Shown here piece after piece: positions 1-7,505 of a DNA stretch of 15,936 nt. How positions within the stretch are numbered: position 1 is the stretch's first letter; each line of letters starts with the position of its first letter. The notes below the pieces were generated by a model. The model worked only from the letters and a program-made list of their open reading frames with translations, ran no database searches and was not told the DNA's origin. The DNA comes from JBFXEO01 sp050180015 (GTDB lineage: Bacteria > Bacteroidota > Bacteroidia > Bacteroidales > Tenuifilaceae), in NCBI GenBank assembly GCA_050180015.1, contig JBFXEO010000041.1, forward strand, positions 1 through 15,936. The letters are read 5' to 3'. The position numbers and the translations under genes are program-made.

Positions 1-43
1 CCCCCACGGCCAATGCCTACATCAGTCACAGTTCAATGACGAA

Positions 44-430
44 CTATGACATGGTGAGTAGATTCCCGAAAAGGAACGACATGAGATTGGGGGCGTACCC
101 CGGGGTTAAAAACACAAAAAAGATACCGATGGCCATTCCCAGCGACCATAGCATTCCTATGGCCGAATCTTCGCGTAGGATTTTCCCTTTGGTTAAAAAT
201 TCGAGCCCAAGTGCCGTAAGTACAGAGAATACCGCAGCCCCCAGAATGGGGTTGAGCCCCAAGTACCAGGCAATTCCTATCCCACCAAATGAAGCATGGG
301 TAATTCCACCGCTTAAAAACACCAACCTTCTGGAAACAATGTAGGTGCCAATAAATCCTGCAATAGTAGAAATTAGCAACGATGCAATAAACGCATTTTG
401 AATGAATTGGTAGCTGAAGAATTCTAGCAT
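44..430 (-). CDS. znuB: Metal (zinc/manganese) ABC transporter permease, prematurely ended
   Basis: This is the N-terminal half of an ABC-3 family permease, the membrane channel of a ZnuABC-type metal importer in the inner membrane. The visible 128 residues start MLEFFSYQF and contain hydrophobic segments at about 12-30, 55-75 and 92-112. The family-typical stretches GTYIVSRRLVFLSGGITHASFG and PNLMSFLFGNLLT are present. Family members usually have about 260-280 residues, so roughly half is missing. The frame ends at a TAG at 44-46, and further in-frame stops follow before the window edge, though the last codons read ALAVG, which would suit a membrane helix. Either the gene is broken here or the sequence at this edge is poor. 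It lies 91 bases downstream of znuC on the same strand, so it is probably in the same operon. The family call is firm; the truncation is what is seen, its cause is not known. Confidence 0.85.
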   Translation of the reverse strand: MLEFFSYQFIQNAFIASLLISTIAGFIGTYIVSRRLVFLSGGITHASFGGIGIAWYLGLNPILGAAVFSVLTALGLEFLTKGKILREDSAIGMLWSLGMAIGIFFVFLTPGYAPNLMSFLFGNLLTMS

Positions 431-521
431 AAAGTTTTGTTATTCGTTACATTTTTCCCCTGGTACCGCTTACCTTTTTATGGATTTTTCACTTCAAAAG
501 CCATCATTTTTTGTTCGAAAT

Positions 522-1289
522 TCAGCTATGGTCATGATTGTGATCCAGCAAAACGGTATGGGGTACCGGGCCGTGGGCAATAATTTGTATGGGACAGTTG
601 TATGCGGCCAGCTGCTGGTTGGTTATCTGGTTCGACTTGTGGTAAAACAAGGTTCCATTAACGCAGGCTATTGTTTTTACATACGAGGTTATTGTACCCA
701 AATCGTGCGATACTATAACAATTGCCATTCGTTTGTTCAACTTCTTGAGCAGTTCGTATAGCTCCCCTTCAAACTTGCTGTCCACGTAGGTGTTGGGCTC
801 ATCAAGGATAAGTAGTTTAGGGTCGGAAATAAGGGCCCGGCAGAGTAAAACCCGTTGAAGCTGCCCGCCCGAAAGAGCACCAATACTCTTACTTTTCAGA
901 TGATCTATGCCGGTAGCCCGCATGTGCCTGATGGCATTGTCCCGATGTTTGCGCCCATAGCGTCCGAATAATCCTTGGTTGGCCAGTAAGCCGGAAAGAA
1001 CAACCTCCATAACGGTTATGGGAAATGTTTTATCAATTTGTCCGGCCTGCGGTAAATAGCCAAATAGCGATCCACCTCTGCCGGAAGAATACCTAACCTC
1101 GCCGCTGAATGGTTTTAGCTGACCGATTAGCAACTTCAGCAGGGTTGTTTTTCCCCCGCCGTTGGGGCCAACAATGCCAATAAAATCATTCTCAAAAATG
1201 GTAAGCGAGACATCCCTTAAAACCACCTCGCTACCGTAACCGGCAGTAACATTACTAACCTGTACTATCGGATTCATTTTTTCGTCCAT
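522..1289 (-). CDS. znuC: Metal (zinc/manganese) ABC transporter ATP-binding protein
   Basis: This is the cytoplasmic ATPase that powers metal import through the ZnuB-type permease. The 255 residues hold a full ABC domain: Walker A GPNGGGKTT (41-49), Q-loop Gln81, signature LSGGQLQR (139-146), Walker B LLILDEP (159-165) and the H-loop in SHD (His195). The C-terminus is His-rich (H239, H244, H250, H252, H254), which may bind metal. The frame is open further upstream to 1403, but I chose the ATG at 1289. It lies one base after the znuA stop (TAG-C-ATG), has GGAG about 9 bases before it, and gives a normal family N-terminus; the longer version would overlap znuA by more than 100 bases. A second in-frame ATG lies at 1277. 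The tight spacing with znuA indicates translational coupling in one operon. The exact metal (zinc or manganese) cannot be settled from sequence. Confidence 0.93.
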   Translation of the reverse strand: MDEKMNPIVQVSNVTAGYGSEVVLRDVSLTIFENDFIGIVGPNGGGKTTLLKLLIGQLKPFSGEVRYSSGRGGSLFGYLPQAGQIDKTFPITVMEVVLSGLLANQGLFGRYGRKHRDNAIRHMRATGIDHLKSKSIGALSGGQLQRVLLCRALISDPKLLILDEPNTYVDSKFEGELYELLKKLNKRMAIVIVSHDLGTITSYVKTIACVNGTLFYHKSNQITNQQLAAYNCPIQIIAHGPVPHTVLLDHNHDHS

Positions 1290-1290
1290 G

Positions 1291-2166
1291 CTATTCTCCT
1301 GCAAGTGCGTTGGCAATTTGAACCATACTTTCACACCAATTCTCGGCAAGAGGATCAATCTTAACAACCCTGCCACCAATTTCATCGGCAATAACCTGTG
1401 CATTGTGTATATCGAACTGGCTTTGTGAAAGTACAGTCCGAATGCCCAATTCCTTGGCCATTTTTACAGTACCAACTAGTTCATTGACGGACGGACTTTT
1501 ACCTTCTGCTTCAATGCTCAGCTGCTTGAGGCTATAATCCCGGGCAAAGTAGCTGAGTGCAGGGTGATATATCAAAAAAGATTTTGATTTCATTGATTCT
1601 AGCACGGTGGAGACGACCGTATTTACACTATCAATTCTTGCAGCAAACCTGTCGAAGTTAGCCTGCAATGCCGATTTTTGGTTGGGGTATGCTGCTTGCA
1701 ACGCCTTCAGCATTACACCCGCCATGCGCTTTGCCTCAATGGCCGACAACCATATATGCGGGTCAACGCCGTGGTGGTGCGATTCTTCGACTTCTTCCGC
1801 ATGGCTATCGTCACCCCGGATTAACCGGGCCCCTTCGGAAAGGTTAATGTATTTTACCGGGTAATTACCCCGAAGCTTGGGCTCAAGACCCTTCTCAAAA
1901 TCAAGCAACCCGATGGAAAAGTAAATATTTGCAGCGCTAAGATCGACAAGCTGTGCGGGTGTTGGCTCGTACATTTCGGGGCCCGACCCCGGTGGAACCA
2001 AAACCTTTACCTGAACCATAGAATCGGCCAGCTGCTCCACGAAATATTTAAGAGGCAGAATGCTAACCACCACTGTAGGCTTTGCAGACATTTTAGCTTT
2101 GCTGTTGCAACCATAGAATGTTATCCCTAAAAGAATCAGTGCAACTGTAAAGTATTTTTTGGTCAT
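1291..2166 (-). CDS. znuA: Metal-binding lipoprotein of zinc/manganese ABC transporter
   Basis: This is the solute-binding component that captures metal outside the inner membrane and delivers it to the permease. The 291 residues start with a lipoprotein signal: a hydrophobic stretch, then FYGC with the lipidated Cys at 20. The cluster A-I fold is recognisable from VVSILPLKYFVEQLA (33-47), YEPTPAQL (66-73), DPHIWLS (135-141, His137), YHPALSYFARDY (200-211, His201) and the late VVKIDPLAENW (Asp271). A His-rich patch precedes the second ligand (SHHHGVDPH, 129-137), as is common in zinc-binding members. The first canonical ligand, His in the usual PHxYEPTP motif, is Glu64 here (GPEMYEPTP). It is the first gene of the znuA-znuC-znuB operon, with a possible promoter at 2198-2205. 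I saw no recognisable Zur operator. Confidence 0.92.
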   Translation of the reverse strand: MTKKYFTVALILLGITFYGCNSKAKMSAKPTVVVSILPLKYFVEQLADSMVQVKVLVPPGSGPEMYEPTPAQLVDLSAANIYFSIGLLDFEKGLEPKLRGNYPVKYINLSEGARLIRGDDSHAEEVEESHHHGVDPHIWLSAIEAKRMAGVMLKALQAAYPNQKSALQANFDRFAARIDSVNTVVSTVLESMKSKSFLIYHPALSYFARDYSLKQLSIEAEGKSPSVNELVGTVKMAKELGIRTVLSQSQFDIHNAQVIADEIGGRVVKIDPLAENWCESMVQIANALAGE

Positions 2167-2197
2167 AATCCGTATAAAATTTGATCATAAAGTTACA

Positions 2198-2205
2198 CAA
2201 ATGTA
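2198..2205 (-). promoter_or_regulatory. Possible promoter -7 element for znuACB
   Basis: Read on the minus strand this is TACATTTG, an exact match to the Bacteroidota -7 consensus TAnnTTTG, 31 bases before the znuA start. No good -33 TTTG lies at the usual distance; the nearest TTG is about 15 bases upstream. The match alone could be chance in AT-rich DNA. Confidence 0.4.
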
Positions 2206-2248
2206 GCCATTTAAAAACTCCAATAAGTTGAATTTGTTTAAACCGGCA

Positions 2249-2278
2249 TTTGTCAACTTCACAATATTTTTACTTTTA
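2249..2278 (+). promoter_or_regulatory. Possible promoter for the TPR-SpoIIE phosphatase gene
   Basis: TTTG at 2249-2252 and TACTTTTA at 2271-2278 (one mismatch to TAnnTTTG) are 18 bases apart, close to the Bacteroidota -33/-7 arrangement. Transcription would start near 2285, giving a leader of about 50 bases before the ATG at 2334. This also argues against the TTG at 2250, which would lie inside the promoter. Confidence 0.4.
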
Positions 2279-2333
2279 CCGTTGTGTTATATTGCAAACT
2301 TTTGTTAATTTGCTGGTTACAAACCAATCTGCT

Positions 2334-4880
2334 ATGCTGTTAAAGACTAGGCTATTTACGATCTGCATGTTTTCCCTTTGTATTGTTAACGGATTTTCGC
2401 AATCTACACCAAAAGATAGCTTGGAAAACTTGCTGTCAACGTCAACGGGCAAGCAAAAACTTGCAATACTTTTTGAGTTGTCCGATTTAACCTCAAACAC
2501 CTCCGACGGGCTCAAGTACGCCGAGGAGGCAGTTGGTGTGGCAAAAAAAATAAACGGGAACTCTTTGGTTGATGCCTATGATAATCTTGGGTTTGTTTAC
2601 TACAGCCAGTACCAGGATATTCAAGCTATTGCGTGTTTTAAAAAGGCGCTGGGATTAAGCGATCAAATTAATTACCGGAAGGGAACGTTGAATGCGTTAA
2701 AAAATATGGCGCACATTTACTACTACATCGACTCCCTTGAGCAATCTAAAAACTACTCGGATCAGCTATTAAGAAAGGCCATAGAGTTTGACAGCGTCAG
2801 GTTTCATGCCCACGCTCTTTACCAGCTGGGGTTAATACAGAAGTCTTACGGGAACACTGATTCTGCACTAATCCTGATGAACCAAACCTTAGAATTGAGC
2901 CAAGAAATTGATGATAAAAAAGAAATAGCCCTAGTTTACAACCAGCTTGGTCAGTATTACTATACAACAGCCGATTACGGTAAATCTAAGGACTACTATA
3001 TTAAAGAGATACAAATCAAGGAGGGGTTAAACGATTTACAGGGGTTAGCTATTGCCTGCTATAATTTTGGCAATACACTTACAAGTATTGGAAGTTACCA
3101 GCAAGCCCTGGAACAGTTTCAGCGGGCGTTGACAATATTCGAAAAAATTGATGGGCAAGAAGAAATTGCCGTATCGTGTACCGGAATAGGCATGGTATAT
3201 GAAAATCTATCGCAAAGCGTACTGGCAATTAAGGAGAACCAAACCAACTACAGCAAGGCACTGGACTACCATCAGCGGGCACTGCAAATTTTCAAGGATT
3301 TGGGAATGAAAGATGCCCAGGGAAGTTCCCTTCAAAACATTGCCAACGTTCATTCCCGCCTAACCACCAATCAGCTTGTTGTCCAGTACGGCGAAGAATG
3401 GGAGGATTCACTTTCCAGGTTATCATCTAAAGCCATATTGAATACCTTCAGCACGGCATTGGATTACTACAATCAGGCGTTGTCCATTTTTACTGAAACT
3501 AAGAATGAGGGCGAAATAGCAAAGGTTTACATAAACCTGGGGACAACTTACAGCTGGGCTAGAAATTGGAACCGGGCCGATAAGTTTTTAAATGATGGGC
3601 TGCGGCTTGCCCGAAAGGTAAACTTGCCGTATGATATTTCCGCAGCTCTTTACGCGTTGGGCGAGAGTAATTTAATGCAGGGAAAAGCAAATATTGCCGA
3701 GGAGCAATTTCTGGAATGTGCCAAACTCTCGAAAGAGCTAGGACTAAAGGAAACGCTCCGGTACTGCTACGATAAACTTTCCAAGCTTTACGAACAAAAG
3801 GGTAATATCGCCAAGGCCTTTGTTTACCATAAGATGGCCGTAAAAATTAAGGATGAAATCTTTTCTGAAAAGAGCCAGAAAATAATCACCGAAATGCAAA
3901 CCAAGTACGAAACGGAAAAAAAGGAACAGGAAATAAAACTTCTCAGCAACGAAAAAGCCTTACAGGATGTAACCATACAACGGCAAAGGCTAATGATTAT
4001 TGGGGCAATTATTGGGGTTATACTAATTCTGATGGTTGCCCTGTTGATGTTCAAGATGTTTAGGGATAAACAGAAGGCCAACCAGATTCTTGAAGAAAAG
4101 AACAATCTAATAACCCAACAAAAACAGGAAATAACCGATAGCATTAAGTATGCCAGCCGTATTCAGAGGGCGGTACTTCCATCGTACGATCTTATTAATG
4201 GAGCCTTACCCGAGCATTTCGTGCTGTTTATGCCACGGGATATTGTGAGCGGTGATTTCTACTGGATGACTAGTAAGAATGACAGGGTTGTACTCGTTGC
4301 TGCCGATTGCACGGGACACGGTGTCCCGGGTGCATTCATGAGCATGCTTGGTGTTTCGTTCCTCTACGAAATTGTTAACAAGGAAAGCATACTGCAACCG
4401 GCCACCATACTCAATCAGCTTCGTAGTCACATTAAAACAACCCTTAGCCAAACCGGGAAGCTCGATGAGCAGAAGGACGGCATGGACATCTCCATCTGTG
4501 TCATCAACCGGCAGGGAATGAAAATGGAGTGGTCCGGTGCATACAATCCGCTTTACCAAATTCGTAAGGGCGAGTTAACCGAGTATAAGCCGGATAAGAT
4601 GCCCGTTGCCGTGCATATAAACGATTACATATCGTTTACAAACCATGAAGTTGACATTCAGCAAGGCGATACTTTCTACATGTTTTCCGATGGATATGCC
4701 GACCAGTTTGGCGGCAGTGAGGGTCGTAAATTTATGTCGAAAAAATTTAAGGAGTTGTTGACTTCGATATTCGATAAGCCCATGAACGAACAGCGGGATA
4801 TGCTTCAATCGGCGCATTTAAGCTGGAAGGGCGATCAGGAGCAGGTTGATGATATACTGGTTGTGGGTTTCAGAATTTAA
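2334..4880 (+). CDS. TPR-repeat sensor with SpoIIE-type serine phosphatase domain
   Basis: This is a membrane signalling protein predicted to dephosphorylate a protein partner, in the manner of SpoIIE/RsbU regulators of anti-sigma pathways. The 848 residues read in order as: signal peptide (1-22, ending GFSQ); TPR repeats (about 60-505; recurrent AYDNLGFVYY, ALYQLGLI, VYNQLGQYYY, ACYNFGNTL, VYINLGTTY helices); coiled coil (about 510-552); one transmembrane helix (553-574); a second short coiled coil (575-605); and the phosphatase domain (about 606-848). Phosphatase motifs are SGDFYW (639-644), AADCTGHGVPGAFMS (656-670), DGMDIS (715-720), FSDGYADQFGG (784-794) and VDDILVVGF (838-846), so the metal-binding acidic residues appear intact. 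The TPR part would be periplasmic and the phosphatase cytoplasmic. I chose ATG 2334 because it begins the signal peptide; an upstream TTG at 2250 is unlikely. No kinase, STAS or anti-sigma partner lies alongside. Confidence 0.93.
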   Translation: MLLKTRLFTICMFSLCIVNGFSQSTPKDSLENLLSTSTGKQKLAILFELSDLTSNTSDGLKYAEEAVGVAKKINGNSLVDAYDNLGFVYYSQYQDIQAIACFKKALGLSDQINYRKGTLNALKNMAHIYYYIDSLEQSKNYSDQLLRKAIEFDSVRFHAHALYQLGLIQKSYGNTDSALILMNQTLELSQEIDDKKEIALVYNQLGQYYYTTADYGKSKDYYIKEIQIKEGLNDLQGLAIACYNFGNTLTSIGSYQQALEQFQRALTIFEKIDGQEEIAVSCTGIGMVYENLSQSVLAIKENQTNYSKALDYHQRALQIFKDLGMKDAQGSSLQNIANVHSRLTTNQLVVQYGEEWEDSLSRLSSKAILNTFSTALDYYNQALSIFTETKNEGEIAKVYINLGTTYSWARNWNRADKFLNDGLRLARKVNLPYDISAALYALGESNLMQGKANIAEEQFLECAKLSKELGLKETLRYCYDKLSKLYEQKGNIAKAFVYHKMAVKIKDEIFSEKSQKIITEMQTKYETEKKEQEIKLLSNEKALQDVTIQRQRLMIIGAIIGVILILMVALLMFKMFRDKQKANQILEEKNNLITQQKQEITDSIKYASRIQRAVLPSYDLINGALPEHFVLFMPRDIVSGDFYWMTSKNDRVVLVAADCTGHGVPGAFMSMLGVSFLYEIVNKESILQPATILNQLRSHIKTTLSQTGKLDEQKDGMDISICVINRQGMKMEWSGAYNPLYQIRKGELTEYKPDKMPVAVHINDYISFTNHEVDIQQGDTFYMFSDGYADQFGGSEGRKFMSKKFKELLTSIFDKPMNEQRDMLQSAHLSWKGDQEQVDDILVVGFRI

Positions 4881-6144
4881 AATTCCAATCCTCCATACCC
4901 TTAATTCGGTATAAGTTGAGTAAATCAGCGATTGGTGAATCATTGTTTACGGCTATCCCAAGCAGTTTGCCGAGTTGAATAGCCTGTGTATTTACCGGTT
5001 GCCGGGGATAGTATTTTTCCCCGGTAAAATTGAGATACTTAAGCAGCATAAACGCATCGAACCAGAGAAAAAATCTTTTACGGAATGACCGTTGGTTGGC
5101 GGTATTGCTTCTTACCCGAAGTATTTGATCTCTGGCGTTATTATCGTTTAAAAACAGGGAAAGTGGAGTTGGCAGGTTGCCTATCCTGGCATTTACCCGT
5201 AACTCATCCATAACCCAGAAATCATCCACAGCTTCGAATAATGGTACCAGGTCGAGAAATGATTTAAGGTTATACGTTTGAATTCCAGCCCCGGTATTTT
5301 CCAGAAACTTAGTCATGGCCCGTCCGGTGCCGAAAGGTACACGATTCGAGGGGCGGGGTGAGGGAAAAATGCAGGTGGAGTTCAACTCCCTGAAATTTCC
5401 GTGGGGAATTATCTTTTGCAGGAAGTAAAAATCTTCTCCGGCCTGACGCCTGTTCATTCCACCAAATCTGATGTACGTGCTTGCCAAACAGGCCATTGAT
5501 GAGCCAACGGTGTGGTACGAAAACGGAAAGTTAACAAACCTGGATGCCTGATTGTAGTAACGCAGGTGCAATTCGTAGGCCGCAATGCCTTCATACACGT
5601 TGCGGGGATACTCATTGCCCGTCAGGGGATGCTCGTACCTTATAGCGCAGGCAGCGGTTAAGGGATAATTACTCCAGAGTTTTTCGAGTTCGACAAGGTA
5701 GTTGGACATGCAGGTAGCGTCCGCATCAAAGCAGGCAATAATGCCATCGGAACTGCCCGTCTGGCTTAACCTATGGGCCGCTTCGTCCATTCCAATTTGA
5801 CGGGCTAGGCCAACCCCAGCCTGCTTGCGCGGTAAGTCTAACGCCGGTATGGCATAAAATTTCCGCTTTGTATTTTTATGCTGATGGTTGAATTTTTCAA
5901 CAGTTCTTATTGATTGCTCTGACTGTTCTATCGTTTTTGATGCAGAGCCTTCTGGATGATTTACCACCACAATAACCTCAACCGAATTCTTGGGTAAAGT
6001 ACATTTTGCCAACGAATCCAGCGATTTATCCAAACCCGTTTCGTTGTACGATGGTACAACAACACAGATATTCAAACCTTCCGGGGGTTTCTCGTTAATC
6101 TTGGGAGTAAAGTTTTTTTTAATGAAGTATTCCGGTAGTGGCAT
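4870..6144 (-). CDS. Family 2 (GT-A) glycosyltransferase
   Basis: This enzyme probably transfers a sugar from a nucleotide-sugar donor to an unknown acceptor in the cytoplasm. The 424 residues carry the GT2 start motif ICVVVPSYNE (26-35), the metal-binding DxD as FDADATC (139-145) and a later GEDFYFLQKI (236-245), which fits the catalytic acidic ED region. PSPRPSNRVPFGTGRA (261-276) is another distinctive stretch. No transmembrane segment is evident, unlike many cell-wall GT2 enzymes. The start is ATG 6144; a TTG nine bases upstream is less likely. The 3' end overlaps that of the convergent phosphatase gene by 11 bases. It sits downstream of the ompH-like gene but a strong terminator lies between them, so it may have its own promoter, which I could not place. 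The substrate is unknown. Confidence 0.85.
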   Translation of the reverse strand: MPLPEYFIKKNFTPKINEKPPEGLNICVVVPSYNETGLDKSLDSLAKCTLPKNSVEVIVVVNHPEGSASKTIEQSEQSIRTVEKFNHQHKNTKRKFYAIPALDLPRKQAGVGLARQIGMDEAAHRLSQTGSSDGIIACFDADATCMSNYLVELEKLWSNYPLTAACAIRYEHPLTGNEYPRNVYEGIAAYELHLRYYNQASRFVNFPFSYHTVGSSMACLASTYIRFGGMNRRQAGEDFYFLQKIIPHGNFRELNSTCIFPSPRPSNRVPFGTGRAMTKFLENTGAGIQTYNLKSFLDLVPLFEAVDDFWVMDELRVNARIGNLPTPLSLFLNDNNARDQILRVRSNTANQRSFRKRFFLWFDAFMLLKYLNFTGEKYYPRQPVNTQAIQLGKLLGIAVNNDSPIADLLNLYRIKGMEDWNFKF

Positions 6145-6204
6145 CTTCAACAATTCAAGCTGTTGTCCTCTGTCTGATGTTTTAAAGTTATCCTACAAAA
6201 ATAG

Positions 6205-6244
6205 CGAAACCCTTTCGATTGGTTTTCCAAAAGAAAGGGTTTCG
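6205..6244 (-). terminator. Rho-independent terminator behind the OmpH-like gene
   Basis: CGAAACCCTTTC (6205-6216) and GAAAGGGTTTCG (6233-6244) form a perfect 12-bp stem. The 16-base loop can form a second small hairpin, TTGG-TTTT-CCAA. On the minus strand the stem is followed by CTATTTTTG, a U-rich tail. It starts about 30 bases past the end of the OmpH-like gene and lies before the glycosyltransferase start. Confidence 0.8.
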
Positions 6245-6274
6245 GGTTGGTTTAGGTTTAGTATAGGTGGGTTA

Positions 6275-6889
6275 CTATTTTTTAGGACGCAATGCAGAAT
6301 ACTCCTCATTCAACCCCCTGAGCACTTCGTCCGTAATATCCAATGCAGGATGGCCGTAAAGTAGCGGCCCTCCAAATGTATTGCTTAAAATTATGTGATA
6401 CCCTTTTTCGGTATTATACCCTTTCAAAAATTCGGTGATGCTATTCTGTATCTTGCGTAGTTTGACCTGTTCTTCCTCGGCAAGCTGCATTCGCATTTCG
6501 TCGCGCAAGCGGTAGAGCTCCTGCTCCTTGTTAGCCAATGTATTCTGAATTTGCTGTGCCTCTGAACGGGTGACTAATCCTTTCTGAACCTTATCCTGAA
6601 AATCCATAGCCTCCTTTTCGAATGTTTTGGATTTTGAATTTAACTCTGCCTCCAACTTGCGGCTATTTTCCTCTAGTTCAGCACGCATGTCGAAATACAT
6701 GTCGTAATTATTCATAACAGTATCAACATTTACCCATGCCGCGGAGAACTGCGCTGAAAGGTTGGCCACAGGCTCTTCTTCTCCCGGTTTTACTGTACTT
6801 TTGGTGGGATTATGTGTAAAATACAGTATGAATAAGGTCACGACAGCTAATGTTAAAACGATATTATAAATAAGGGTAGTTTTTTTCAT
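6275..6889 (-). CDS. OmpH/Skp family protein with N-terminal membrane anchor
   Basis: OmpH/Skp proteins are periplasmic chaperones that hold unfolded outer-membrane proteins. This 204-residue protein starts MKKTTLIYN and has one hydrophobic segment (7-24) that looks more like an uncleaved anchor than a signal peptide, as no cleavage site is apparent. The Skp pattern follows: AWVNVDTVMNNYDMYFDMRAE (about 51-71, the FVDxxxv..y-like start), a long charged coiled coil (about 70-150), then GYHIILSNTFGGPLLYGHPALDITDEVL (163-190), which matches the C-terminal strand region where OmpH members usually have YxxVLDxxgvlYa...DiTdeVl. The length is slightly above the typical 160-180. It lies 148 bases downstream of the GroES-like gene on the same strand with its own possible promoter, and ends at a strong terminator. 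The family call rests on pattern recognition and the chaperone role is inferred. Confidence 0.82.
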   Translation of the reverse strand: MKKTTLIYNIVLTLAVVTLFILYFTHNPTKSTVKPGEEEPVANLSAQFSAAWVNVDTVMNNYDMYFDMRAELEENSRKLEAELNSKSKTFEKEAMDFQDKVQKGLVTRSEAQQIQNTLANKEQELYRLRDEMRMQLAEEEQVKLRKIQNSITEFLKGYNTEKGYHIILSNTFGGPLLYGHPALDITDEVLRGLNEEYSALRPKK

Positions 6890-6976
6890 GTTAAAACGGG
6901 TTTAAAATTGTTAAGAAAATTGATAGATATGGTTGTAAAGTATTAACAAAATTGAATGTTTGAGACCAATCATTCG

Positions 6977-6984
6977 CAAATATA
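6977..6984 (-). promoter_or_regulatory. Possible promoter -7 element for the OmpH-like gene
   Basis: Minus-strand TATATTTG matches TAnnTTTG exactly. It lies 87 bases before the ATG at 6889, implying a leader of about 80 bases. No clear -33 TTTG is present. The 148-base gap it sits in is AT-rich and otherwise empty. Confidence 0.35.
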
Positions 6985-7037
6985 TATGAAAATCCTACAA
7001 ATTAAACTTTTTTAATAAATATTTTAGCCCCTGGGCG

Positions 7038-7421
7038 TTAAACCATTAAACCTTCATCGCGGAATAGCAGTAAAACTGACGAGAATGGAACTATCACGTA
7101 CTTTTCGTTGTTAAATTCCACCTCAATGGTGCTTTCGTGTAAAAATACAGCCAAATCGCCAATATGAGCCTGTAGGGGAAAGTAGCGTGCGTCGTCTTTC
7201 CGTTTCTTCCACGATTCATCCATTTCGCTGAACGATGGTATCGGGTATCCGGGGCCAACCTTTACCACATAACCGCTATGGGCCTTTTGTTTTTCCTGTA
7301 CCCCGGGGGGTAAAAGAAGTCCGGTTTTGGTACGCTCATCGGGATTCTTGGGTTTTATTAGAACCCTGTCGCCAACAACAATAAGACTATCAAAATCTTT
7401 AGGATCGAATGACAAAGACAT
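7038..7421 (-). CDS. GroES-like (Cpn10) co-chaperonin family protein
   Basis: The 127 residues match the Cpn10 fold. SLIVVGDRVLIKP (12-24) is the first conserved strand; TKTGLLLPPGVQEKQKAHSGYVVKVGPG (31-58) corresponds to the mobile loop and the following strand, with the hydrophobic LLL in the place of the GroEL-contacting tripeptide; HIGDLAVFLHESTIEVEFNNEKYVIVPFSSVLLLF (86-120) matches the C-terminal half (usually GDxVlf...G.e...eg.eylilre.dilav). Classical GroES has about 95 residues. This one has an insertion of about 28 (roughly 58-86: PIPSFSEMDESWKKRKDDARY...) in the roof-loop region and ends with RDEGLMV. No groEL is next to it, so it is probably a second, divergent paralogue rather than the main GroES. 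Whether it works with GroEL is unknown. Confidence 0.85.
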   Translation of the reverse strand: MSLSFDPKDFDSLIVVGDRVLIKPKNPDERTKTGLLLPPGVQEKQKAHSGYVVKVGPGYPIPSFSEMDESWKKRKDDARYFPLQAHIGDLAVFLHESTIEVEFNNEKYVIVPFSSVLLLFRDEGLMV

Positions 7422-7448
7422 AATCTATATTCTACGGTTTGATGACTA

Positions 7449-7479
7449 CAAAATTAAGAAAAGGTATTTACCCGTGAAA
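7449..7479 (-). promoter_or_regulatory. Possible promoter for the GroES-like gene
   Basis: On the minus strand TTTC (7479-7476) and TAATTTTG (7456-7449) are 19 bases apart. The second is an exact TAnnTTTG; the first differs by one base from TTTG. Transcription would begin near 7443, about 20 bases before the ATG at 7421. Confidence 0.5.
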
Positions 7480-7505
7480 ATTTAACGTTTGTCATTCTTT
7501 ACTGG

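Noticed and set aside
1290..1403. Longer N-terminus for the znuC product
   Set aside because: The extension overlaps znuA by more than 100 bases, has no family similarity, and a good ATG with GGAG lies directly after the znuA stop.
2250..2333. TTG start 28 codons upstream for the TPR-phosphatase
   Set aside because: It lies within the promoter-like region, and the ATG at 2334 begins a proper signal peptide.
7011..7037. GCCCCTGGGC as a terminator for the GroES-like gene
   Set aside because: The repeat leaves only a 3-bp stem with a usable loop, too weak to support the call.
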